Source: Flavobacteriales bacterium | Lineage (GTDB): Bacteria > Bacteroidota > Bacteroidia > Flavobacteriales_D > Parvicellaceae | DNA: 53,463 bases | Direction of reading: 5' to 3' | Assembly (NCBI GenBank): GCA_025210295.1 | Contig: JAOASC010000012.1 | Coordinates: forward strand, 1-53,463 | Part shown: piece after piece, positions 47,465-53,463 of the stretch | How positions within the stretch are numbered: the first letter of the stretch is position 1 | Layout of the letters: the number at the start of each line of letters is the position of its first letter | The notes under the pieces: model-generated | What the model saw: only the letters and a program-made list of their open reading frames with translations | Told to the model about the DNA's origin: nothing | The model's database searches: none | Translations under genes and position numbers: made by a program

Positions 47465-47728
47465 TTAAAAAGGCAGATTTCTAATAGAATTGTCAAATTC
47501 TATTACATCATTCAAGATATATGCTTTTTTTCTTAATTGATGCAGAGAGATAAATTTTCGATTAATTCGATACCTTTTTGTAATCCCATTATTAAGAACT
47601 AGATCTAACTTTCTTAACGGTTTAAAGTATTTGTTTACGCAATGAGGAAGTTGATAAAACTCACCTTTTCCATCTGCAACTATGAAAGGAAGCACTTGGA
47701 ATCTATATTTAATTAATAGTCTATCCAT
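47465..47728 (-). CDS. Small basic protein of unknown function in the irregular segment
   Basis: This 87-residue frame runs against the direction of the cassettes. The protein is basic (LRKLDLVLNNGITKRYRINR) with no signal peptide or membrane helix. Its composition looks protein-like rather than random, with a start ATG at 47728, but no family is recognised. It lies between a degenerate cassette end and a new core, next to the tRNA remnant, so it may be a relic of another mobile element. It could also be spurious. Confidence 0.4.
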   Translation of the reverse strand: MDRLLIKYRFQVLPFIVADGKGEFYQLPHCVNKYFKPLRKLDLVLNNGITKRYRINRKFISLHQLRKKAYILNDVIEFDNSIRNLPF

Positions 47729-47792
47729 TTCAATTGTGTAACATAAAGTTACTATATTTATTGAGTAATTAATACAACTGTGTCATATTAAT

Positions 47793-47951
47793 GTGTTTTA
47801 TGCGGTTGTTGTAAGTAATCAAAATGACGTTGGTGGAAAAATTATCGTTGCTCAAATTTTCCTAATGGGTGCTAAATCTGAGACTAATAGTTCAACCCAA
47901 AACGTGAATAGAATTCAGTTTGATGTTCTTATTCACATTAATCAAAAATAA
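47793..47951 (+). pseudogene. Fragment resembling the C-terminus of a trypco2-like protein
   Basis: A frame from a GTG at 47793 (open from 47769) reads through VGGKIIVAQIFLMGAKSETN and NVNRIQFDVLIHINQK to a stop at 47951. This resembles, by eye, the end of small trypsin-co-occurring (trypco2) proteins. There is no ATG for a full domain, and the cassette core GTTGTAAGT at 47808 lies inside the frame. I read it as the tail of a gene cut off at the cassette boundary; the family match is uncertain. Confidence 0.35.
47808..47816 (+). other. Cassette 4 left core
   Basis: GTTGTAAGT is identical to the core at 48272-48280 and exactly complementary to the inverse core ACTTACAAC at 48198-48206. It therefore marks the left edge of cassette 4. 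A weak inverse TACAAC lies at 47773-47778, but no convincing attC body precedes this core. Confidence 0.65.
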
Positions 47952-47965
47952 ATAACTGCTGCATT

Positions 47966-48193
47966 ATGAATATCAAACTTTGGGACAAAGACAGTAAATG
48001 CATTTTGGGTAGACTGGAAGGAACAAACATTAAACTTCGGGATGAGGATAACAAATATATTTGGGGACGTCTAAATGGTCAAAAAATTGAATTATGGGAT
48101 GAGAACAACAAATATATTTGGGGAAAACTTGTCGATAATAAAATCGAATTATGGGATGAGCAAAGTAATTACATCTGGGGACGAATTGAATAA
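47966..48193 (+). CDS. Cassette 4: short protein made of four 18-19-residue repeats
   Basis: The 75-residue protein consists almost entirely of four copies of a unit like KIELWDENNKYIWGRLNGQ: residues about 2-20, 21-39, 40-57 and 58-75. The regular Trp/Tyr/Gly spacing suggests a small all-beta repeat. It has no signal peptide or membrane helix. It is the only full gene of cassette 4, and the attC-like site starts 5 bases after its stop. I do not recognise the family; a binding or toxin-like role would be a guess. Confidence 0.72.
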   Translation: MNIKLWDKDSKCILGRLEGTNIKLRDEDNKYIWGRLNGQKIELWDENNKYIWGKLVDNKIELWDEQSNYIWGRIE

Positions 48194-48197
48194 AACT

Positions 48198-48280
48198 ACT
48201 TACAACAAGCTGTAAACAAAATGGCGAACAATTACTCTACTTAAAAGCGCCACTTTGCCTAAAGCCAAAACGTTGTAAGT
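48198..48280 (+). other. attC-like site 4 (end of cassette 4)
   Basis: This is the shortest site (83 bases) and closest in length to classic attC. The inverse core is ACTTACAAC, the internal arms CTGTAAACAAAATGGCG and CGCCACTTTGCCTAAAG pair with a few mismatches, and the core is GTTGTAAGT (48272-48280). The two outer cores are perfect complements. Confidence 0.82.
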
Positions 48281-48363
48281 CATTTAGAAGAAAACCGCAA
48301 GAATCGGGTTTTATAGCAAAAAAACAATTTAGAATTTTGTCAAAAAATAAAACGATACATAAA

Positions 48364-49785
48364 ATGAATTTTGATTTTGACGAAAAACAACGCAAAGAAA
48401 TACTAAATACTGTTTCACAAAAAATAGAGCATTTTTACACTAATACTAAAGATTACAGTACTACACCAGAACTTAACTTACAAGAAATTAGAAATATTAT
48501 AGAATCTGAAAATTTAGTTTCTGGAACCGAACCAAACAAAGCTATAGAACATATAATAAACGGACTTGAAAATTATTCTGTTCACACACCACATCCAAAA
48601 TATTTTGGTTTATTTAATCCTCGAGCAAATTTTGCGGGAATTATTGCAGATTTTATAACCGCTTCTTATAATCCTCAATTAGCAGCTTGGAGTCACGCTC
48701 CTTTTGCCGTTGAAGTAGAAGCTCACGTAATTAATCAGTTTATTGAAAAATTTGGCTTAAATCCAAAAAAATCAGACGGAGTTTTTACAACTGGCGGAGC
48801 TGAAGCAAATTTAACTGCTGTATTATCTGCATTAAATAATAAATATCCTGATTTCGCTAAAAACGGAATGTTTGGTTTAGATAAAAAACCTGTTATTTTT
48901 TGTTCTCAAGAAGCACATCATTCTGTGCAAAAAGCAGCGAAAATTGTAGGCTTAGGATATGAATTTGTAAAAACAATTCCAACGACTAAAGATTTAAAAA
49001 TAGACACTGATTTATTAGAAAAAGAAATCAAAAACCTAAATAATTCAACACATAGCCCATTAATGGTTATTGGTACAGCAGGAACAACAGGAACAGGAAC
49101 AATAGACGACTTAGAAGAAATTTCAAAAATATGCAAAACACATAATATTTGGTTTCACGTTGATGCCGCTTATGGTGGAGGAGCAGTTTTAAGTTCAAAT
49201 CTAAAACACATACTGAAAGGTATTTCTGCTTCCGATTCTATAACTTTTGACGCACATAAATGGATGTCTGTTCCTATGGGAACAAGCGTATTCTTGACTT
49301 CTCATCAAGAAATTCTAAACAAAACATTTAGAATTACCACAGAATATATGCCTAAAGAGGCAAATGAATTAGAAATTGTTGAACCATTCTCACATTCCAT
49401 TCAATGGTCAAGACGATTTATAGGTTTAAAAGTCTATTTATCTTTATTATTTTACGGTTGGAATGGTTATGAAAAAGTAATCAATTATCAAGCTAAAATG
49501 GGAGAATATTTAAGAACTAAACTAACAGAAAATAATTGGATTATTAAGAACAGTACCGAATTACCAGTAGTCTGTTTTACACACCAAAAATTTGAATCGG
49601 ATGCAAATTTCACAAAAACCATTTTAGACAACATTTTGGCTAAAGGAAATTCTTGGATATCGGTTTACCCAATAAAAAACGTTCCAACATTTAGAGCTTG
49701 TATTACAAATTACAATACAACCGAAACAGAAATAGACGAATTAATTGAAGAATTAAATAAGGAAAGAAAAGCATATCAAGATTAA
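48364..49785 (+). CDS. Cassette 5: PLP-dependent group II decarboxylase
   Basis: The protein of about 473 residues belongs to the pyridoxal-dependent decarboxylase family (aromatic amino acid, glutamate or diaminobutyrate decarboxylases). The motifs are PHPKYFGLFNPRANFAG, FTTGGAEANLTAVL, SQEAHHSVQKAAKIVG, VDAAYGGGA and the PLP lysine at about residue 299 in FDAHKWMSVPMG. The substrate is uncertain. I chose the ATG at 48364 over a TTG at 48337. It lies after the attC-like site 4 core at 48272, so it is in cassette position, but no attC follows because the second attI module cuts in at 49942. A metabolic gene here is unlike its neighbours. Confidence 0.88.
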   Translation: MNFDFDEKQRKEILNTVSQKIEHFYTNTKDYSTTPELNLQEIRNIIESENLVSGTEPNKAIEHIINGLENYSVHTPHPKYFGLFNPRANFAGIIADFITASYNPQLAAWSHAPFAVEVEAHVINQFIEKFGLNPKKSDGVFTTGGAEANLTAVLSALNNKYPDFAKNGMFGLDKKPVIFCSQEAHHSVQKAAKIVGLGYEFVKTIPTTKDLKIDTDLLEKEIKNLNNSTHSPLMVIGTAGTTGTGTIDDLEEISKICKTHNIWFHVDAAYGGGAVLSSNLKHILKGISASDSITFDAHKWMSVPMGTSVFLTSHQEILNKTFRITTEYMPKEANELEIVEPFSHSIQWSRRFIGLKVYLSLLFYGWNGYEKVINYQAKMGEYLRTKLTENNWIIKNSTELPVVCFTHQKFESDANFTKTILDNILAKGNSWISVYPIKNVPTFRACITNYNTTETEIDELIEELNKERKAYQD

Positions 49786-49787
49786 TT

Positions 49788-49976
49788 ATGTCAAATAATA
49801 CAAACACATATCATTATGCTAAAATAGCAGAAGCTATTGAATATTTAGATGAGCATTTTAAAGAGCAATCTACTCTAGATGATATTGCTGAACATTTAAA
49901 TATGAGTTCTTTTCATTTTCAAAGATTGTTTAAAGATTGGGTTGGTGTACACCAAAAGATAGATATAATCAAATAA
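49788..49976 (+). pseudogene. Truncated AraC/Ada-type regulator (N-terminal HTH only)
   Basis: The first 53 residues (HYAKIAEAIEYLDEHFKEQS, TLDDIAEHLNMSSFHFQRLF, KDWVGV) are the start of an AraC HTH. They closely resemble flavobacterial proteins that fuse this HTH to O6-methylguanine-DNA methyltransferase. After KDWVGV the frame enters the second integrase/attI copy and ends nine residues later. The junction lies at the palindrome TTGGTGTACACCAA, whose first bases also suit the native Ada sequence, which hints at microhomology recombination. It starts 2 bases after the decarboxylase stop. Confidence 0.8.
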
Positions 49977-50123
49977 ATCTTTATCCTTTAGGTGTTGAAA
50001 AGGCTTGTAATTAAAAAACACGTATACCATTTTTAGATGCATAAGGTAACTGCTTATAGTTTGCTTACTGTATCTTTTTATTTCAAGTCTTCTTTTAAAA
50101 TTTCCAAGCTGATTGTTTTTCAT
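49942..50123 (-). pseudogene. Integrase N-terminal fragment (copy 2)
   Basis: About 60 residues of the Xer-like integrase are left, from ATG 50123 to the palindrome at 49942-49955. The catalytic domain is absent. Its six-A run shows the unshifted reading frame that copy 1 has lost, so it preserves the ancestral state at that position. Confidence 0.82.
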
Positions 50124-50264
50124 AAAAGTAAAGATTAACCACCCAAGAAGGCTCCTAAGTTGTAATTCTATAAACTTAAGAAAAACAAAGAAAAAGTATT
50201 GAATAACCTCTTTGAGGGTTGTTATCTTGGAGTTATTTTGTAACTTCCACATATAAACAAGTTA
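49942..50264. repeat. Integrase-start/attI module, copy 2 (truncated integrase)
   Basis: This second copy of 42263-42585 starts with the same palindrome (49942-49955) and ends at the next cassette junction. On the minus strand it encodes an integrase N-terminus from an ATG at 50123 (MKNNQLGNFKRRLEIKRYSK), in frame through VYVFFNYKPFQHLKDKD to LVYT, then runs into antisense Ada sequence. It is a dead integrase fragment, but its attI part is intact and carries its own cassette. The bases 49977-50325 hold nothing else that I see. Confidence 0.9.
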
Positions 50265-50270
50265 CCACAC
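50241..50270 (+). other. attI-like recombination site 2 with cassette core
   Basis: TAACTT (50241-50246) and AAGTTA (50259-50264) form the same inverted pair as in copy 1. The core GTTACCACAC (50261-50270) is the exact reverse complement of the inverse core at 51706-51715, which proves that the cassette between them is intact. Confidence 0.75.
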
Positions 50271-50325
50271 ATTAAAAAACATCGCAGTATAAAATTGTAA
50301 CAAACAATATTTAAAATAAAACAAG

Positions 50326-50544
50326 ATGGCAAAGACAACAGACCAAATTAAACAAATTGTAAATTTAGGTGGAGGAGTAAGCATTGATGCAGATAGTAAG
50401 ACAACTGACCAATTGAAGCAAATTGCGGCTTTAGCCGTAAAATCAGGAGCAACAATAATTCTCAAGAATTCAGACAGTAAGACAACTAGTCAATTAAAGC
50501 AAATTGCAGAACTAGCTCCAGGGAAAGTTATTTTTGAATTATAA
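50326..50544 (+). CDS. Cassette 6: short protein with three internal repeats
   Basis: The 72-residue protein is built from three units, KTTDQIKQIVNLGGGVSIDA, KTTDQLKQIAALAVKSGATI and KTTSQLKQIAELAPGKVIFE, each a helix then a strand. There is no signal peptide or membrane helix. I do not recognise the family. It precedes the nuclease-like gene by 4 bases (from its ATG at 50549), so the two probably work together, perhaps as a regulator or immunity partner. Cassette 4 also carries a short repeat protein, though the sequences are unrelated. Confidence 0.75.
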   Translation: MAKTTDQIKQIVNLGGGVSIDADSKTTDQLKQIAALAVKSGATIILKNSDSKTTSQLKQIAELAPGKVIFEL

Positions 50545-50548
50545 CTCA

Positions 50549-51700
50549 ATGACAAATTCAGAAGCATATATCGCAGAATTGAATTCGAACTTCTTTTTTA
50601 AGGAATTTACTTTTAGCTCAAATAAGTTTAAGATAGATGAGAAAGGGCAAGAACTTGAATTAGCTGATAATGTCGTCTGGCTTGATGATTTATTGTTAAT
50701 TACTCAAATAAAGGAAAGAAATAAGTCGAGTGATTCAAATGCTGAAAATTGGTTCAAAAGTAAAGTTCTTAGAAAGGCAGTAAAACAGATTAAGGATACT
50801 ATTTCTTATTTTGAGTTGTATAAGGATATTTCTATTCCTAATGAAAAAGGTCATGTTTTAAATGTAAGTGAGGCTAGAATAATTGAACCAATTAAACAGG
50901 TAATTTATGCTCCAAATAACTCTTTTCCTGAATCACTTAGATTTCAAAAGTTTTATAAAAGTAAGGAAGTTGGGCTTATACACCTTTTTCATATTGAGGA
51001 CTATCTATGGATATGTAAGTATTTGATAACCCCTTTCGAAATAAAAGAGTATTTGAATTTTAGAAAAGTCCTGTTTATAAAGCATGAAAAAAAACTAAAT
51101 AATCTTCCTGAACAATATGTGCTTGGTCATTATTTAGAAACATTAGACGTTTCAGTTTTAAACATGAATTTCATTGAAAACCTGAAGAATTTAGTGCATG
51201 ACGAAAGTGAATTTGATATTTCATTTATAATTGAAAACTTCAAAGATAAAATACGGATTGATTCTGCAAGTCTTGATTATTACGCCATAATTAAAGAATT
51301 AGCAAAACTAAATAGAGCAGATTTGCGTGAATTTAAGAAACGATATTTGCTAGCAATTGAAAAGTCAAAAGCACAAGATTTTACTTTACCATATCGTATT
51401 ACAAGTTTAAATAGTAAATGTGGATTTGTATTTGTTCCATTAGAATATGACCGTAAAGAAAAATGGAGAAATGCCATTATCAACTTTACAGAAGCTCATA
51501 AATATGACCAGAAATTGGATAAATGTGTTGGCATGATTGTTTACCAACATCCGAGAGAGAAATACTTTGATGTAAATTGGTGTTACACTGAGTCTAAATG
51601 GGAATATAACGAAGAATTCGAAAAGTTATTGACAGAAAATTATCCTTTCCGAAAAGTAAAAATGGAAAAGACATATAGGTATTATGTAGATGAAAAATAA
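50549..51700 (+). CDS. Cassette 6: NERD-like / PD-(D/E)XK protein
   Basis: The protein of about 383 residues starts at the ATG at 50549; a TTG at 50534 would overlap the repeat gene. Near the N-terminus EKGQELELADNVVWLDDLLL followed by ITQIKER looks like a restriction-endonuclease-like core (Glu35/Glu37, Asp46-47, Gln53-x-Lys55) of the NERD kind. The rest is mixed helix/strand without a known motif, ending in a conserved-looking WCYTESKWEYNEEF. It is likely a DNA-targeting defence protein paired with the small repeat protein; this is inference. An attC-like site follows within 6 bases. Confidence 0.65.
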   Translation: MTNSEAYIAELNSNFFFKEFTFSSNKFKIDEKGQELELADNVVWLDDLLLITQIKERNKSSDSNAENWFKSKVLRKAVKQIKDTISYFELYKDISIPNEKGHVLNVSEARIIEPIKQVIYAPNNSFPESLRFQKFYKSKEVGLIHLFHIEDYLWICKYLITPFEIKEYLNFRKVLFIKHEKKLNNLPEQYVLGHYLETLDVSVLNMNFIENLKNLVHDESEFDISFIIENFKDKIRIDSASLDYYAIIKELAKLNRADLREFKKRYLLAIEKSKAQDFTLPYRITSLNSKCGFVFVPLEYDRKEKWRNAIINFTEAHKYDQKLDKCVGMIVYQHPREKYFDVNWCYTESKWEYNEEFEKLLTENYPFRKVKMEKTYRYYVDEK

Positions 51701-51705
51701 ATAAC

Positions 51706-51840
51706 GTGTGGTAACAATGTATAAATTTCATAGCCGAGATAGTAGTAAATTCAAGGGCTGTAGCTCGCTTCAACTTTCGTGTAACTTGACAGGGAAGTAC
51801 AACGCAATCGGCTACTCAATTTATACGAACCGTTATATGC
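51706..51840 (+). other. attC-like site 5 (end of cassette 6)
   Basis: The inverse core GTGTGGTAAC (51706-51715) complements the cassette 6 start over 10 of 10 bases. GTATAAATTTCATAGCCG (51719-51736) pairs with most of CGGCTACTCAATTTATAC (51809-51826). The core GTTATATGC (51832-51840) starts cassette 7. A 60-codon frame that covers this site is not a gene. Confidence 0.82.
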
Positions 51841-51895
51841 AAGGTAAAACCAACGAATGGCAATCCTTTATCCAAAATATGAAACGATAAAAAAA

Positions 51896-53463
51896 ATGAA
51901 AGTTCCACCTACTGAAGGGGAACTTAAAATGATTGACTTTCTTCTTGAAAATCTTAATGATGAATATGAAATCTACTTTCAACCATTTTTAAATGGGGAC
52001 TGTCCCGATATTATATTAATGCGAAAAGGTGGTGGAGTTTTAATCATTGAAGTAAAAGATTGGGAACTTGAAAGCTATCACCTTGATTTCCGCAAAAGAT
52101 GGTTTGTAAACTACAATAATGCTTTAATAAAATCACCAATTTCTCAAGTTCTTAAATACAAGGAAAATATGTACGACCTGCATATTCAAAACCTTGTAGA
52201 ACTTAAATTGAGAGATTATAGATATTGGTATATTGTTAATTGTGCAATATTCTTCTACAAAGAAAACCATAAGGATATTCGAGATTTTTTACTTACCCCA
52301 TTTGAATTACAGAAAGAGTTTTTAGATGAAAAAAACGCTAAAAAAGAAGCTTATGACCAATTGGAAAAGTCCGAAGAGAAGTATCTAACGTTTCTAAGTA
52401 AGAACATTGAATTAATAGGTAAAGACAACCTTAATTCAAAAGATTTAAATGAGCTTTTATATAGAAAATGGGTCAGCAGAAAGTCTTTCAAATTCACTGA
52501 TGACCTTTATGACAGTTTTAAAAGATATTTAAAACCTTCATTTCACTCACTTGATGATGGAAGGAATTTTAAGTACACGAAAAAACAAATAGAACTTTCA
52601 ACAAGTAAACAAGGAGAGCAAAAAATAAAAGGAATTGTCGGTGCAGGAAAAACTTTAGTTCTTGCAAAAAGAGCGGTAAATGCACACAAACGGACAAACG
52701 AAAAAGTTTTAGTTCTAACGTATAATATTTCTCTCAAAAACTACATCCACGACAAAATCAGTAGCGTAAGGGAAGAATTTTATTGGGAAAATTTTCATAT
52801 TCTTAATTATCACGACTTTTTCAATTCAATGATGAATAATCTTGGAATTGAGTTTGATATTCCTGAAGATTTCGACAATTGGGAGAATTGGCAAAAAGAA
52901 CAATTCTTTAATGATAAGTATTATGGAAACATTGACCTGTTTAAAGATTTTCAAAACCAAATTGAAAAATACTCTACAATATTAATTGATGAAGTTCAAG
53001 ATTACAGAACTGTTTGGTTAAGATTAATCAAAAAGTATTTTTTAGCAGATAATGGAGAATTTGTTGTATTTGGAGATAGTAAACAAGACATCTACAACCG
53101 AGTTTCATTAGTAGAAAACAAAAAGGTGCTTGTTATTCCTGACAGTCCAGGAAGATGGGCAGAACTAAATCAATCGTTTAGATTAACACCAATCATTACC
53201 GCATTTGCTTCTGACTTTCAGAAGAAGTTTTTAGCTGATAAGCATATCCCTGATGAATTTGAAAATGTAGATTTTCAATCTGCCCTTTTTGATAAGGTTC
53301 ATTACACCTATTTCGGAACTCTTGATTTTAAGGCTTTAGCTGATTTCATAAGTTCATACTCAACAAAATTAGGAAGTCACCCAAATGATGTTTGTGTACT
53401 TTCATTATCAATAGAAACCATACGAGAAATTGATTTCCATTTTAGAAAAGCAACGAATGAGAA
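51896..53463 (+). CDS. Cassette 7: NERD nuclease fused to UvrD-like helicase (3' end outside window)
   Basis: An open frame runs from the ATG at 51896 to the end of the window (522 codons, no stop). The N-terminus is a NERD domain with Asp38 (GDCPDIIL) and Glu52-x-Lys54 (LIIEVKDW). A superfamily 1 helicase follows with Walker A at about residues 246-253 (GIVGAGKTL), Walker B at about 362-369 (ILIDEVQDY), a motif III-like VVFGDSKQDIYNR and a motif IV-like LNQSFRLTP. NERD-helicase fusions occur in phage-defence loci; by family knowledge they may sense or degrade foreign DNA. It lies 56 bases into cassette 7. Confidence 0.85.
   Translation, partial: MKVPPTEGELKMIDFLLENLNDEYEIYFQPFLNGDCPDIILMRKGGGVLIIEVKDWELESYHLDFRKRWFVNYNNALIKSPISQVLKYKENMYDLHIQNLVELKLRDYRYWYIVNCAIFFYKENHKDIRDFLLTPFELQKEFLDEKNAKKEAYDQLEKSEEKYLTFLSKNIELIGKDNLNSKDLNELLYRKWVSRKSFKFTDDLYDSFKRYLKPSFHSLDDGRNFKYTKKQIELSTSKQGEQKIKGIVGAGKTLVLAKRAVNAHKRTNEKVLVLTYNISLKNYIHDKISSVREEFYWENFHILNYHDFFNSMMNNLGIEFDIPEDFDNWENWQKEQFFNDKYYGNIDLFKDFQNQIEKYSTILIDEVQDYRTVWLRLIKKYFLADNGEFVVFGDSKQDIYNRVSLVENKKVLVIPDSPGRWAELNQSFRLTPIITAFASDFQKKFLADKHIPDEFENVDFQSALFDKVHYTYFGTLDFKALADFISSYSTKLGSHPNDVCVLSLSIETIREIDFHFRKATNE

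Larger units (their letters stand above)
41495..53463 (+). mobile_element. Integron-like gene-cassette array with Xer-type integrase (two attI modules)
   Basis: The layout is integrase on the minus strand, attI-like site, then cassettes read on the plus strand. Cassette boundaries by core position: cassette 1 42583-44039, cassette 2 44040-45858, cassette 3 45859-47264, an irregular segment 47265-47808, cassette 4 47809-48272, cassette 5 48273 to about 49941 (cut), a second attI module 49942-50264, cassette 6 50262-51832, and cassette 7 from 51833 beyond the window. In cassettes 1, 2, 3, 4 and 6 the first bases are complementary to the inverse core at the left end of that cassette's own attC, which is the hallmark of integron cassettes. 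Left and right outer limits are not certain. Confidence 0.8.

Noticed and set aside
47120..48300. CRISPR array from the spaced palindromes
   Set aside because: The palindromes differ in sequence and length and are separated by genes; there are no constant repeats or cas genes.
49896..50252. 118-codon minus-strand frame as a full gene
   Set aside because: Its first 43 codons are the attI/leader region and its end is antisense to the Ada-like gene. Only the middle is a real integrase remnant, which is listed separately.
51708..51890. 60-codon plus-strand frame
   Set aside because: It covers attC-like site 5 and the start of cassette 7; the composition follows the recombination site, not a gene.

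Overview
The window is AT-rich Bacteroidota DNA, most likely from a Flavobacteriales member (Crocinitomicaceae-like is a guess). Supporting signs are type IX secretion C-terminal tails (FYPNP motifs), SprB-type repeats, a two-component propeller (Reg_prop/Y_Y_Y) sensor kinase, DUF4290 and DUF4254 proteins, the mreBCD-mrdA-rodA order, weak Shine-Dalgarno sequences, and several TAnnTTTG promoter elements of the Bacteroidota housekeeping type.

Positions 1-41444 are mostly ordinary chromosome. In order they hold: two tandem LytS-type sensor kinases with a LytTR response regulator; a bestrophin, a TlpA-like thioredoxin, murA (with Asp replacing the fosfomycin-target Cys) and DUF4290; a DUF983 - Crp/Fnr - SulP block; a TPR-LuxR regulator and secreted T9SS proteins; a NAD-dependent epimerase; a divergent VWA protein facing a five-gene cluster of two SIMPL proteins interleaved with three paralogous GATase-like secreted proteins; a SlyD-type FKBP, a MepA-like endopeptidase and dapF; a GNAT enzyme and envelope proteins; the cell-shape operon (purH-mreB-mreC-mreD-mrdA-rodA); PpiD/SurA; an aldehyde dehydrogenase, a thioesterase, DUF4254, carA, eno and tRNA-Arg(TCG).

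From about 41.5 kb to the end the window looks like an integron built on a Xer-like tyrosine recombinase. The recombinase gene points left. Directly upstream of it is an attI-like site with inverted TAACTT/AAGTTA. After that come consecutive gene cassettes whose main genes all point right. Each intact cassette begins with a GTTRRRY-like core, ends in a long imperfect palindrome with an inverse core complementary to its own start, and the next cassette begins at the following core. I can place five attC-like sites (43849, 45664, 47122, 48198 and 51706). A second, about 96% similar copy of the integrase-start/attI module lies at 49942-50264. It is cut off inside an AraC/Ada-like gene and starts a second array.

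The cassette cargo looks like genome defence. It comprises a membrane protein with a GIY-YIG nuclease, a TPR plus Cas4-like Fe-S nuclease, a SLATT effector with a CD-NTase (minimal CBASS-like pair), a short-repeat protein, a PLP decarboxylase, a second short-repeat protein with a NERD-like nuclease, and a NERD-UvrD-type helicase running off the end. The integrase lacks the extra IntI-specific patch, carries a frameshift in a homopolymer, and keeps all its catalytic residues. This cassette array is the most notable content of the window.
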